From: Selaginella moellendorffii
Taxonomy: Eukaryota > Streptophyta > Lycopodiopsida > Selaginellales > Selaginellaceae
Direction of reading: 5' to 3'
Length of the DNA: 64,000 nt
Assembly: GCF_000143415.4 (NCBI RefSeq)
Contig: NW_003314272.1
Span: forward strand, 2,195,728 to 2,259,727
Below, piece by piece: positions 32,038 through 42,859 of the stretch. A program made the translations under genes and the position numbers. Position 1 is the stretch's first letter. The number at the start of each line of letters is the position of its first letter. The notes under the pieces were generated by a model that did no database searches, was not told the DNA's origin, and saw only the letters and a program-made list of their open reading frames with translations.

Positions 32038-34977
32038 TCACTTTGAAAGTGGCTGATTGAGTCCAAAAACGAGAGCTCCTGTACGAGAGATACAAAGCAC
32101 ATGGTCAGAAAAAATTCGCGAGAAAACAAAAGAGAAAAAGTGCGCAAAAAAGCTAACGAAAAGATCAAATAAAATAAAAATCTTACCGAGAGTTGGCATG
32201 AGAATCGAGATAGCGACGAGGCCAAAGAGCTTGAGCACCAGTCCCATGGTTAAAGTATCAACGATTCTCAAGTAGCCTGTGGAGAAGGCGATGGCATTTG
32301 GAGGAGTGGCGATCGGGAGCATGAACGCGAAGGATGCCGTGATGGTGCCCGTGAGCATCATGTAGAGGGGGTGGATTCCAATGGAGAGCGCGATGTCGGC
32401 GAGCAGCGGGAGAAAGATGGTGGCGGTGGCGTTGTTGGACGTAAACTCGGTGGTGATGCTCACGAGCAGCCCGGCCGCCGGGGCGACGAGCAAGTATGGA
32501 GCCGAGTTGAGGAAGCCCATGTTTTGAGTCATCCATGCGGACAATCCACTCGTCTCGATCCCCTCCGCGAGAGCAAAGCCTGAGAGATAAGAAAAGAAGA
32601 AACTTTAGATCGATGATCAAAGTGAGGACTCTACGTCTATGGATTATAACAAGTTCTGTGAAGAGAGCCTTTTGCTAGTCAGTTCAACGTACCGCGCGTT
32701 CTCTCATCTGTGAGATAGAGATTGGGATAATCGCGGTTGAAGCTTGATCACCGCGATCATGGTCACCATGATCTATGGTTTCGATTCGGAAGGTTAGTTC
32801 TCTACAGTTCTAAGTTATGACTTAGAGTCAGGCTTAAAACAGGGCTTACCGCCACCCAGGAGCAAGACAATATCCCACGGAAGTTTCTTGCAGCTAGACC
32901 AATCCATGAGCATTTCTCCAGGAGCGAGCTTGTTCGGGATGACGAAAAGAAGCGTGGCCACCAAAATCTGATCGATCCAGCAAAAGGGACAAACGAAGAG
33001 TCAGCTTTCACGAGAACACGCTTTCCTTGGATTCGACCGCGAACCACGAAAACAAAAGCGAGAAAAAGAAAGAGAGAAATATCATAGCAGCCAGCAGCAA
33101 GACCCCACACCAACAACAGGCCACGGATCGATAGAGATTGGAAAGAAAAAGCGGAAGAAAAGGGAAGAGGTGCCGGCGGCAACTAGAGAGTTTGAGCTGA
33201 TTACTTACACTGACACTGCCATCGCCAACGTAGCCATCGAAGAGCTGACCCCATCCTCCCACAGTTCCAAGTGACCGCGTCAGCCACAATGCGGCCAATA
33301 TGACGAAGAGGCTTAGCACCGAGGCCTCGGCAAAGCTTGTAGGCCCTGCAGCGTTGAAACGACGATTAGAATACGATCAGAAAATAATATAAGCCGGGAA
33401 GGTAATATCGTGATACGAGACAATTGCAAGCCGCCGAAGCAGTGATGTTTATGCCGGATCTGCACATGGACATGCAGCATCGAAGCATACGTACCATGCA
33501 TTGAAGAAACACCAGACGCGACAAGTGTGATGCTACACGGGAGAAGGAAAAAGGAAACAAAACAAACAAGAGAGTCTTGAATGCGCAAGCCCCAGCTTTG
33601 AGAGAATCATGAAAGTGTGGAGAGCGAAGAGCATGAGAACGCTTCCAATTGAGATGAAAGGAATGAGCTCAAAGGAACATAAACTCTCAGAGAAAGTGGG
33701 ATGAAGCTGCGAAGAAGAAAGAGAAAACGACTCGAAACAAACTCAAACAACGCCAAAACCGTGACTTCGTATGCAAGAACACAACGCCGTCGAAAGAGGA
33801 ACAAGGAAACAATGCCTGATCCGAGAAGAAAGACGTCGATCAGAGAATGCTTACCGAGAGAAGTATACTCCTCCTCGATGCTAGCGCGGTTGAGCGAGTG
33901 AGAGATGGCCGGAACAGCTGCGGCCCGGCAGTAGCGAAGGCACAGCATCCCCCAGCAAAAGATCAGCAAGCACAGCGCCAAGGGGAAGCCAAACAAGAAC
34001 CACTGCAAGTAAGTCACGGGAGCGGCCGATGGAAACTCCCGGCTCCACATCCCCGAGAGTATCATATTGGTGCTCGACCCGGTGAGCGTCGCGAGGCCCC
34101 CGATGGTCACCGAGAACATAATCGCCATCACCACCGCGCGGCCAAAGTTGGCGATGTGCGCCACCTCCGCTGCGACCTCCTCCTTGTTCATCAAGAGATG
34201 GATGTTGAAGTCGCGGGAGAAGAAGGAGTTTTGCTTGGACAGCCTCGAGGAGTGGTTGTTCTTGCGATCGTCGTCCTCGGCCCCCCCGGCGGGCGATAGA
34301 GGAGGAAGGTTGCCGGATGGAATGGAAGGGACCGATTCGAGGCGCTGGACGTCCTCGGCTCCACAGGTCGGGCACAGCGAGTGGGACTGGATGTAGGAGA
34401 TATGGCCGCTCTCGAGCTTGTGAAGAACACCGATTGACATGGGGACCATCATGATCGCGGCGGCGGTGTTGGAGATCCACATCGAGACGAATGCCGGGCC
34501 TGCGCAGAATCCCAGCAGCACCAGCCGGGGATCCATCTTGGATCCGCCGAAGAAGAGGAGCATCCGGAGCGCGAGGCGGCGATGGACCTGGTAGCGCTCC
34601 ACCGCGAGCGCGAGGACGAAGGAGCCGATGAAGATGGTGATGGTGTCGTTCATGTAGCTCATGGCGACGTCGTCGGCGCTGGCGAGCTCCATGGCCGGGA
34701 GGAGGCAGAGGGGCGCCAGCGACGTGATCGCGATCGGGATGGCCTCGCTCACCCACCAGATGCAGATCCAGGCCAGGATCGCCAGCATTCGCGACGCGGG
34801 GCCGCCGCGATCGCCGTGAATCTTGACGCAGAAGAGGATGAGCAGCGCGGCCAGGGGGCCGAGCGCGATGGAGATTGCGCGCTTGTAGGCGGTGAGAGTT
34901 CTCCACGCCCTGAGAAGCCCAATTGCGCGTTGCCCCTGCTGCTGCCCGAGTAGCGGCTCCTCGCCGGTATCCTCCAT
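32038..34977 (-). CDS. SLC13-family dicarboxylate transporter (tonoplast dicarboxylate transporter-like)
   Basis: Five exons: about 33855-34977, a second starting at 33345, a third near 32970-32850, a fourth 32580-32183 and a short last one encoding [13 protein letters not shown]. The start is the ATG at 34977 ([14 protein letters not shown]), with an acidic dileucine-like EPLL motif typical of tonoplast sorting. About 11-12 membrane segments. Signature pieces are [17 protein letters not shown], the two Na/dicarboxylate symporter SNT sites ([16 protein letters not shown] and [18 protein letters not shown]) and [19 protein letters not shown] charged cytosolic loop, about residues 195-265, sits between the halves. 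It presumably moves malate or related dicarboxylates into the vacuole. The first intron is unusually long (509 bp). It is divergent with eS10. Confidence 0.9.
33346..33854 (-). other. Unusually long intron of the SLC13 gene
   Basis: This intron is 509 bp, while the introns I measured elsewhere in the window are about 40-110 bp. Splice sites are good (CTCG/GTAAGC and CGCTGCAG/GGCC). No gene or repeat is recognisable inside it. It may hold regulatory sequence. Confidence 0.7.
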
Positions 34978-35122
34978 AGCCAGAGAGCCCAATTGAAATT
35001 CACGGAGCTTTTTATAATTGTTATAAACCTAGGGTTCCTCGGGGGCTTTTAGGGTTCTTGTGTGGTTTGTGTGGCCGGCCCTAGATAGCGGCGCTTGCGC
35101 GGAGGCTGGAGGAGGCGCCGCG
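34978..35122. promoter_or_regulatory. 145-bp bidirectional promoter SLC13 / eS10
   Basis: The gap between the two start codons contains CCTAGGGTTCC and an exact TTTTAGGGTTCTT at 35047-35059. Telo-box motifs next to a ribosomal protein gene agree with the known plant pattern. Confidence 0.55.
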
Positions 35123-35875
35123 ATGTTGATCTCCAAGAAGAATCGCGTGGAGGTGTACAAGTACCTGTTCAAAGGTGAGGGGATCTAGCTTCTCCTGGCG
35201 CGCTCGCGCTCACGCATTTCTAATCCGAGATTTCTCCCCAATTGTTCGGCGCAGAGGGCGTCCTCTACGCCAAGAAGGACTACAATCTCCCCAAGCACCC
35301 GGAGATCGATGTCCCCAATCTCCAGGTGATCAAGCTCATGCAGAGCTTCAAGTCCAAGGAGTATGTCAAGGAATCGTTCGCGTGGACGTACTACTACTGG
35401 TACCTCACCAACGATGGCATCGAGTACTTGCGGACGTTTTTGAATCTCCCGTCGGAGATTGTGCCCGCGACGCTCAAGAAATCCGCGAGGCCACCTGGGC
35501 GTCCCATGCCCCAGCAGCCCCCGAGGTTCGTTTTTCTCTTTGTTTCTCTTAGATTTTATGGTAGTTCTCTTTCTAGCTCGAAGTTCTAAGCTTTTCTCCC
35601 TGTTCTTTTCAGGGGTCCTCCACGATACGAGGGCGACCGGCCGAGGTTTGGCGATCGTGAGGGCTACAGAAGCGGCCCTCGAGGAGGAGGATTCGGGGAC
35701 AAGGGAGGAGTTCCACCAGAATTCCAACCTTCTTTCAGGGTACGGTCGATTTCTTTCTTTGTGGTTTCGTGGCTGATTCGGGTGTGATTGTGGGGAGCAG
35801 GGGCCGAGAACTGGGTTTGGACGCGGTGGTGGTGGCTTCGGAGGGCCCAGTGCTCCTGGTGCTCTTGCGGAGTAG
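35123..35875 (+). CDS. RPS10: 40S ribosomal protein eS10
   Basis: Four exons. From the ATG at 35123: [17 protein letters not shown], intron, [75 protein letters not shown], then two short exons with an arginine-glycine-rich tail ending GAPGALAE-type residues (PSAPGALAE) and the stop at 35873-35875. Length (about 175 residues) and the RG-rich end match plant eS10, a component of the small-subunit beak near mRNA entry. The tail exons [18 protein letters not shown] and [13 protein letters not shown] join in frame across a GTACGG donor. Confidence 0.96.
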
Positions 35876-37258
35876 AGAGTTTGGTTTTTGTTGTGAATGC
35901 GCGAGCCTATATCACTAATTTGAAGTGGAACTTTTCTCTCTTTTGTGAAATTTAAAGAACATAGATTGCGGCGATGAAGATTTATTGCGTACTATGTTTT
36001 CGATCATGTTTATTCCATTCTAATGATATTTTAAGTAGTTAACTTTTGTTTTGGCATTACTGCGTTTGATTTTAGTTTGTGTGGATCTGACTGTTTTGCG
36101 TGTGCCATAGCATAACTTTGCTCTTCTTCTCTCTCTTGCTCTTCATGTATGCTCCCTGTCAAGCATCGCAAGAAGAGGAAGAGATTGGCTCACGAAGGAA
36201 GGCACAGGATTCTTCCGATAGTAAACATCTAAAAGAGACGAAGTTTTTCGTGGTCGGAATGGCAGTGGAAATGCTGGGGATGAAGATGGTGAACGAACTT
36301 GTGAAAGAGGCAAGCTTTTATGGATAGAGTTTTGTCGTTCGAGGGACTAACTGGGCTTCTTTCTTCTCTACGAAGGCGTACACCCAGTGGGTTCAATCTG
36401 CTCAAGCTGCGGCTAGAGCCGGATCTATACACCACGATTAACTCTCCTCAGTAGAATAAGTTCCAAAAGCAGTGGAATTTTCAAAGCGCGGGAGAGAAAT
36501 GGACAAAAATGATCCTACTGAAGTGCGGAGAAAGCGCAGAAAATTTTGCGAAGGGGACACAAGAAGTTGTGAGAAAGAGGAAGGTGAATTGGATGGAAAC
36601 AAGGGGAGAAGTATTTGATCTTGTGAAGATGCTAAACAAGTTCCAGTTCTGCACTGTAAGTTACGGGATTTGTTCTAGTCTTTCATCCTACTACACATAA
36701 AGAGATCAATCAGAGCTTTCATTGAAGTCGGGAAAGGAAACTCTTAGGGATCTTGAATAGTGATAAGTATGGAGGCAGTAGATCCCTTTTGCATGAGATA
36801 CATTATTCGGAGATGTGGTTTTCTTTTAACTGTGAGAGCATTGTGAATGAAGAAGACAGACCAAAATCTTCTGATGGACTAGCACAGGACACAGCACGAA
36901 GACTTTGTTAACATCCTTTGGGGGATCCAGGGTTCTTAAGTTCTTGTTCCCATCACTAACATTTATATTTTTTACCATATTCCAGCTATGGGAGATAGCC
37001 AAAATAAGGGGAGGCTCATCAATTTCTTCTATAGCAATTTTCCATGCCTTTAGAGAAGCTCCACCAGTAGTCTAGTGGAGTTCTCTTCCTTTCAGAGTTT
37101 TCATGGGTTTTTATCCACAATTTCCTCTTCCTAACAAGTTAGCCAGTCATTCTACCAACTTAATAATTAAGCTATCCAAAATCCAAGGTTTCCCTTTTGC
37201 CAAAGTCTTTAATTCCAAAAAGAAAAGGAAATTTAGGTTATGGTTTTAGAACCCTAAT
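35876..37258. other. Intergenic region without a supportable gene
   Basis: Starts with the eS10 3' UTR. A frame at about 36103-36327 on the + strand reads like a signal-peptide sequence (ITLLFFSLLLFMYAPCQAS) followed by a charged stretch, but it has no ATG at its start and no recognisable family. It could be an exon of a small secreted protein or chance. A second short ATG frame (36509-36700) is also unconvincing. From 36700 the region becomes AT-rich. Confidence 0.4.
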
Positions 37259-39474
37259 AAAAGTGTAAGTGACTAAATTTTCTATTATATTTTAATTATT
37301 TAATCACACTTTTGACCACTTGGAAGAACTTCTGAGGTACTTGCAAAAACCCCAAAAATATATTATTTTCACATTTAATCTAAATATTCTTGAATCTCAT
37401 CATAAACACCCAAAAGTATCACTAATATATTAACCTATTAATTAAGGTTATATTTATTCACTTTTGTCTTAGAAAACCTCATAGTCTCATCTTTCAAAAA
37501 TCATAAATGGTCATTTTACACTGAATATCCTTTTTTCAATCCTTACCAATTTTTTTTTTATCCATGGTAGTGCTCACTAACACCATCATTGATTTGGGCT
37601 TCAAAGCTTGTCCATTAAATTTCATTAACCTCTTGAGACTTTTTCACTATATATTTATATCAAGTAAAAGGATTATTCATCTCCCTTTCCATAATTTTAG
37701 ACTTTGGAATCAAAACACTGTAGTAACTTTGTAAATACTCCCTCTTGAGAAGCATGAAAGTGGGAGACACTAGAGAAGATAAAGCCACTTGCAATAGTTT
37801 TAGTTCTCAAAGCGTGTGGACAATAAGGACTATCTTCGATCATGCCAACAAGGAATGTTTCATTTGCCACTGGGATGCCCCAGCCATGTGGCTAAAGTGA
37901 AATTATGATGGGCCATACAAAGTATTTAAATAAGTAGTGCTACCCACACTTGATTGAAAGTATTAATTATTTGATCTTTTGGGAGAGTTAAAATTAGGCT
38001 TTTGAACACTTTATCAAGTCACTATATTTATCTATTTATATTCACTTTAGCTTTGGATTTTCAATGTTCTATGGAAGTGTAATTTTCCTTAGTCACCCTA
38101 GCCCCATTGGTTCCACTAAAGTCCTCCCTTTACTATATTGCAAAGATTAACCAAACCCTCTAGGGTTTTGGAGAAACCCATTTTGGGTTTTCACCCTTGG
38201 ACTCAAACTCAAATTCAATCTCAGTCTTGGTATTAGTCTTAGTTTTAAACTTGGAGTTCATCTTGGATCTGATCTTGGCCTCCATCTCAAATTTGGCCTC
38301 AAACTCCATCTCAGATTCAATCTTGACCTCTATCTTAGATTTAATTTTGAACATGGTTTTGGACTCAGTCCTAACACTTTTATGTGTTACAACATTTGTT
38401 ATGTGTCAATCATTCTTATGTCCCTTTCTAGAGACTTGATTATCGATAATTTCATGATTATATAAGTGACTAATTTTTCCATTTTACTTTAGTCACTTAA
38501 CCACACACTTCACCATTTAGAGGAGTCTAACTCACAACCTCCATAAGTTTTATTTAGGACATGGGGACATGCCACTTAGCCTTTGCACTTGGTCCAAGTG
38601 CTCCACGTGTCCGATCCCATGATTGACACTCAAAGGTAACACTAACATATCAACCCATTACACTAAAGCCATGTTTATTCACCCTTATCACATCAATAGT
38701 CCAAAACCATCTGTATCACCATCCCAATTCTTAAAGATTGGGCTATCCATCGATGAATGGTCATCCCTTGACCACACATTAACACCTTTAGGATGCCTAG
38801 AGATATAAAAAACACCCTTCCCCAATGTCTTTTCTCCCGTCCCCACCAAGTTCCTCTTCATCTATAATTGTGTTTATTAACACTACCATTGAGACAAGGC
38901 CCAAAGGCTTGATCATTATGTCCTACTATTTTCTAAGACTTCCTCACCATATAACCGTATCCTTGGTCACTACATCAAAGGTTGCTCTTTTTCCTTTCCA
39001 CAATTTGAGATTTTAATACACTATTTCAAAACATCGTGGCCTTATGTGGGTCTTATGGGTACTTTCCTCACCTTCCACATTTATGTGCCCTAACCATGTG
39101 GTTAGAATAAAGTTCTGATGAGCTACATTAAGTATCCAAGTAAATAGTGCCACCCACATTTGCATTGAGAGCCCAATCTCCTAAAGGAGGTAGAATTAGC
39201 TCTTGAACACTTCACCAAGCTATACTGCTTGTTTATCTGTATTCACTCTAGCCTTGGATTTCTTAATAGTTATATCATTACCTAATATGTAAGTATAAAT
39301 TTCTTTAGTCACAATGGCTTTCCTGGGCTAAATTAACTCTATTAAAGTCTTCCCTTTATTATACTTTTAGAGCTCACCAAACCCCTTAGGGTCTAAGAGA
39401 CAATCACTTTGGGCTTTCACCCTTAAATTTGGATTTGGATTTGGTCTCGATTTCTTTTTCGACCTTGACCTTGG

Positions 39475-40928
39475 TGTAAGCTCCTGAGTTTGGACTTCCC
39501 GAGAGGTCACCCATCCCAGTATTATTCAAACCCAAGGACGCTTAACCCCAAATATCCCAAGACCCTTAACCGATTGGAAAAGGGGGTGCACTCTTGTTCA
39601 TGGGCCCTTTCCCTCTATATTTGAACCCCATGGATCGTCTCTCGAGTCGTTCCCTTTAGTTGCTTACAATCCACCACGCTTCCCTGCAAGTTCACGCCCT
39701 CGTGAACCCTGCAAGTTCACGCCCTCGTGAACGGAAGCTGAGAGCCGCAGCTCTCCCGAGAGCCCCGCTCTCTTGACACCCTACCCCTCGGGTCGAGCCC
39801 AGCGGGAGCAAACTGGACCAGCCAGATGTCAATTAACATGTGGTGTGATTCCCTTAGCCAACCAACAGAGTCGGACCCGAGACCGCTCCGATACCAAATG
39901 TAAGCTCCTGAGTTTGGACTTCCCGAGAGGTCACCCATCCCAGTACTATTCAAACCCAAGGACGCTTAACCCCAAATATCCCAAGACCCTTAACCAATTG
40001 GAAAAGGGGGTGCACTCTTGTTCATGGGCCCTTTCCCTCTATATTTGAACCCCATGGACCGTCTCTCGAGTCGTTCTCTTTGGTTGCTTACAATCCACCA
40101 CGCTTCCCTGCAAGTTCACGCCCTCGTGAACGGAAGCTGAGAGCCGCAGCTCTCCCGAGAGCCTCGCTCTCTTGACACCCTACCCCTCGGGTCGAGCCCA
40201 GTGGGACAAACTGGACCAGCCAGATGTCAATCAACATGTGGTGCAATTCCCTTAGCCAACCAACAGAGTCGGACCCGAGACCGCTCTGATACCAAATGTA
40301 AGCTCCTGAATTTGGACTTCCCGGGAGGTCACCCAGCCTAGTACTATTCAAACCCAAGGACGCTTAACACCAACTATCCCAAGACCCTTAACCGATTGGA
40401 AAAGGGGGTGCACTCTTGTTCATGGGCCCTTTCCCTCTATATTTGAACCCCATGGATCGTCTCTCGAGTCGTTCTCTTTGGTTGCTTACATAGGTGACCT
40501 CCCGAGAAGTCCAAACCCAGGAGCTTACATTTGGTATCAGAGAGGTCTCGGGTCCGACTCTGTTGGTTGGCTAAGGGAATCACACCACATGTTAATTGAC
40601 ATCTGGCTGGTCCAGTTTGCTCCCGCTGGGCTCGACCCGAGGGGTAGGGTGTCAAGAGAGCGGGGCTCTCGGGAGAGCTGCGGCTCTCAGCTTCCGTTCA
40701 CGAGGGCGTGAACTTGCAGGGAAGCGTGGTGGATTGTAAGCAACTAAAGGGAACGACTCGAGAGACGATCCATGGGGTTCAAATATAGAGGGAAAGGGCC
40801 CATGAACAAGAGTGCACCCCCTTTTCCAATCGGTTAAGGGTCTTGGGATAGTTGGTGTTAAGCGTCCTTGGGTTTGAATAGTACTGGGCTGGGTGACCTC
40901 CCGGGAAGTCCAAATTCAGGAGCTTACA
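39475..40928. mobile_element. Rearranged miniature LTR retrotransposon (TRIM-1), four LTRs, part inverted
   Basis: Four complete 194-bp LTRs (TGTAAGC...GCTTACA): 39475-39668, 39899-40092 and 40297-40490 in one orientation, 40735-40928 in the other. Interiors of 230, 204 and 205 bp lie between them. Each carries a primer-binding site TTTGGTATCAGAG (minus strand in the first two, plus strand at 40530), hairpins GTTCACG..CGTGAAC and GAGAGC..GCTCTC, and the end GGAAGCGTGGTGG before the LTR. A 37-bp LTR end (40493-40529) abuts the third LTR. The entire block is bounded by CTTGG on both sides (39470-39474, 40929-40933), so it behaves as a single insertion. It has no protein-coding capacity and would need the enzymes of an autonomous element. 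Confidence 0.88.
39695..39735 (+). repeat. About 25-bp tandem duplication in TRIM-1 interior
   Basis: CCTGCAAGTTCACGCCCTCGTGAA-type unit present twice in the first interior and once in the other two. It accounts for the 230 versus 204 bp length difference. Confidence 0.8.
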
Positions 40929-41364
40929 CTTGGACTCTATCTCAGACTCCATTTCAGGTTTATCTTGGACTCCATCTCGGACTCCTTTTTAAACTTGTTC
41001 TTAACACTTCCATGTGTTACAACACTTATCATATATCAATACTTCCTGTGTCTTTTTTTAGAGACTTATTCACCAATTTCTTCGTGTTCATCCCTTAAGC
41101 ACTTTATTCAGAATTCCATTCCCACTCTTGACTTTCTAAATTAGAGTTTTTGGTTTAAACATATTACATTTGTTAGACTTCCAATTCAATGTGGCATCCT
41201 TTTTACTCCACTTTAGGGCTTAAAGATTTATGTTTCATAGATTGTTCCTTAAACACTTTTTTGGGAGTTTCACTTCCATACTTAACTTTCTAAGTTGATG
41301 CTTGTTGAACTTTCATTTTAATTATTGCCATATAACACACTTTTGGTTGGGTTTGTGTCTTACA

Positions 41365-41784
41365 AAAAGTAAGTATACCAAATTGATTTTTATAGAATAA
41401 AATTTCAACAAGCTTCATAAGCAAAGGATTGATCTATAGGTTAAGTTTTATGTGATGCTTATTTAAATTTATCCTAATCTTGATAAAGATATCCATGTGG
41501 TTCATAAGAAATTAAAACTGATCCAGAAAATTTAAAATCTAGGAATCTATTTTATCTTTTTCAAGTTTAAATTTGAAGTGTTTTGAATTACAATATTATT
41601 TAATTAATTTTTATTTTAAATTTATTTTCTGAGAAATTTTAATTTGACACTTATTTTAGTGATAAACTACAAGTTCAAAACACAATACACAAATTGTAGC
41701 AACTCAAGATTCCCCAAAGATGAGATGAAAGCACAAAAATGAAAGAAGATTAAATAAAAGGATATAAGCAATAAAATAATATAA
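41365..41784. other. AT-rich intergenic
   Basis: AT-rich sequence following the nested LTRs. I see nothing I can name in it. Confidence 0.5.
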
Positions 41785-41935
41785 ATAACCAAAGGGAACA
41801 ATTTAAAAATATTTTATTAAGGAAGAAAGAAAAGCTATATTTATGAGTGAGTATTATTAGGATAGATTAGTATCACAAAATCCAATTCTATTTATTGGAT
41901 AGAGGGAATCACACCATACTTTTATCTACTATCCA
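41785..41935 (+). mobile_element. Fragment of a decayed TRIM-1 element
   Basis: Short landmarks of the 194-bp-LTR element are still visible: AACCAAAGGGAACAA (LTR start) and, further on, GGAATCACACCATA, matching the interior's GGAATCACACCACATG after the primer-binding region. Much is deleted between them. It is too degraded for exact ends. Confidence 0.45.
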
Positions 41936-41979
41936 AGGAGAGTGCCCTTGACGGAGGGCAAAAGTTGGACTTGAATAAC

Positions 41980-42647
41980 CAAGCCCGTATCACGCATGTC
42001 AAGATAGGGTACTCACCCTCACTTTGCTTCCGCAGAAATTCCTGGATGAGACCAACAGGTTCTGCACTTTGGGCCACAGAGAAAGTTCTCAAGCAGCTGC
42101 TTGCCTTCTTTGTGATGGTGACGAAGCAGGAGTGCATCATGACTGGCATCCTCGGAGAACTTCTTTGGGACTTGGCTTGAGGGCTACATAGGCAGCCTCC
42201 GAGCGGACACTTTGAACATAGGCGATTTAAACGAAGCGGAAGCTCGCCAGTTTTTTGATACGCGCCTACCAAGGGGTGTCCGACGAGTTGTGGAAGGACA
42301 TATATGGACGGATGGGCTTACTAGCCAGAGCTGCTCGGAGCGTAGTCATAGGACATCTTTCTCGAGCTGCCGTTTGGAGGTACAGCTTGCTTGCTTGCTT
42401 TCCAGAGGACCTCCCTGCCAACAAGCCTAACAAGCCGTACTGGACGAAGGACAATTGGAAGACCATAGTGTCCACCTTGGTGGAACACAAGGATGGTATT
42501 ACGCCCTACATGACGCTCTGCAACAAGCTTTTCGTGGGCAAGGTGAACAGTCTCATCGAGTATGACCTTAGGACACTTGCGGTACCCCTTGTCATGCCAA
42601 CGTCGCTTCACTTTCGAGCTATGCAGGGGCTGGCCAAAACTTTGTAG
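41980..42647 (+). pseudogene. Broken P-loop (AAA/STAND-type) ATPase gene
   Basis: Reading three frames in turn gives a recognisable ATPase segment: SALWATEKVLKQLLAFF, then after a frameshift near 42135 LASSENFFGTWLEG..., IGDLNEAEARQFFDTRLP, and after a second frameshift near 42275 SDELWKDIYGRM, YWTKDNWKTIVSTLVEHKDG, NSLIEYDLRTLAVPL, ending at a TAG (42645-42647). The order matches the C-terminal half of the archaeal-like ATPase family of plants, where the ILA(T/S)S sensor strand, GDLxExEAR and WTKxxWK motifs follow the P-loop. The P-loop half is missing. With two frameshifts and no 5' part it is a pseudogene. Confidence 0.6.
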
Positions 42648-42859
42648 AATCACCACGGAACGAGATATGCAAGGGCGATCAACTTGATTTTCACATTCCG
42701 TTGACTTTCGTCAAAGGAAAATACTAGTTAGAAATTTTCGTCCATGGATGAAGCCTCAAATCTACTGCCACTTCCAAGCACTTCGTCGTGGAGAGCTATG
42801 CATCGCGATTGAGGCAGTGTGGCATCGCAAGAGACGTAGGAGGACGAGCTCCTCGACTA

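Larger units (their letters stand above)
38461..41239 (-). mobile_element. Inner decayed solo LTR (family A) nested in the outer one
   Basis: Starts TATAAGTGACTAA (38461, an eroded TGTAAG) and ends TATGTTTCATA (41239). Flanks are GATTA (38456-38460) and GATTG (41240-41244), four of five bases of a target duplication. Flanking sequence on either side is continuous LTR of the outer copy. It includes the family's CTCGGACTCCAT-type repeats in mutated form (about 39420-39470 and 40929-40990), into which the miniature element inserted. Confidence 0.78.
37264..41364 (-). mobile_element. Outer decayed solo LTR (family A) with 5-bp target duplication
   Basis: Starts TGTAAGTGAC (37264) and ends GTGTCTTACA (41364). 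It is flanked on both sides by AAAAG (37259-37263 and 41365-41369), a perfect 5-bp target duplication. Its two halves (37264-38460 and 41240-41364) align with the better-preserved LTR at 54356-56090, apart from a flood of C-to-T/G-to-A changes. The break between the halves is exactly filled by another LTR of the same family. No PBS or interior is attached, so it is a solo LTR left by recombination. Confidence 0.82.

Noticed and set aside
33881-34906. 341-residue minus-strand frame rich in R and H
   Set aside because: Shifted-frame shadow of the first SLC13 exon; the other frame contains the transporter motifs.
39717-39959. About 80-residue frame repeated in the TRIM-1 interiors (minus strand here, + strand at 40478-40711)
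   Set aside because: The three copies lack a shared ATG, one has a frameshift, and the frame crosses the LTR edge. Similarity is explained by DNA-level repeat identity.
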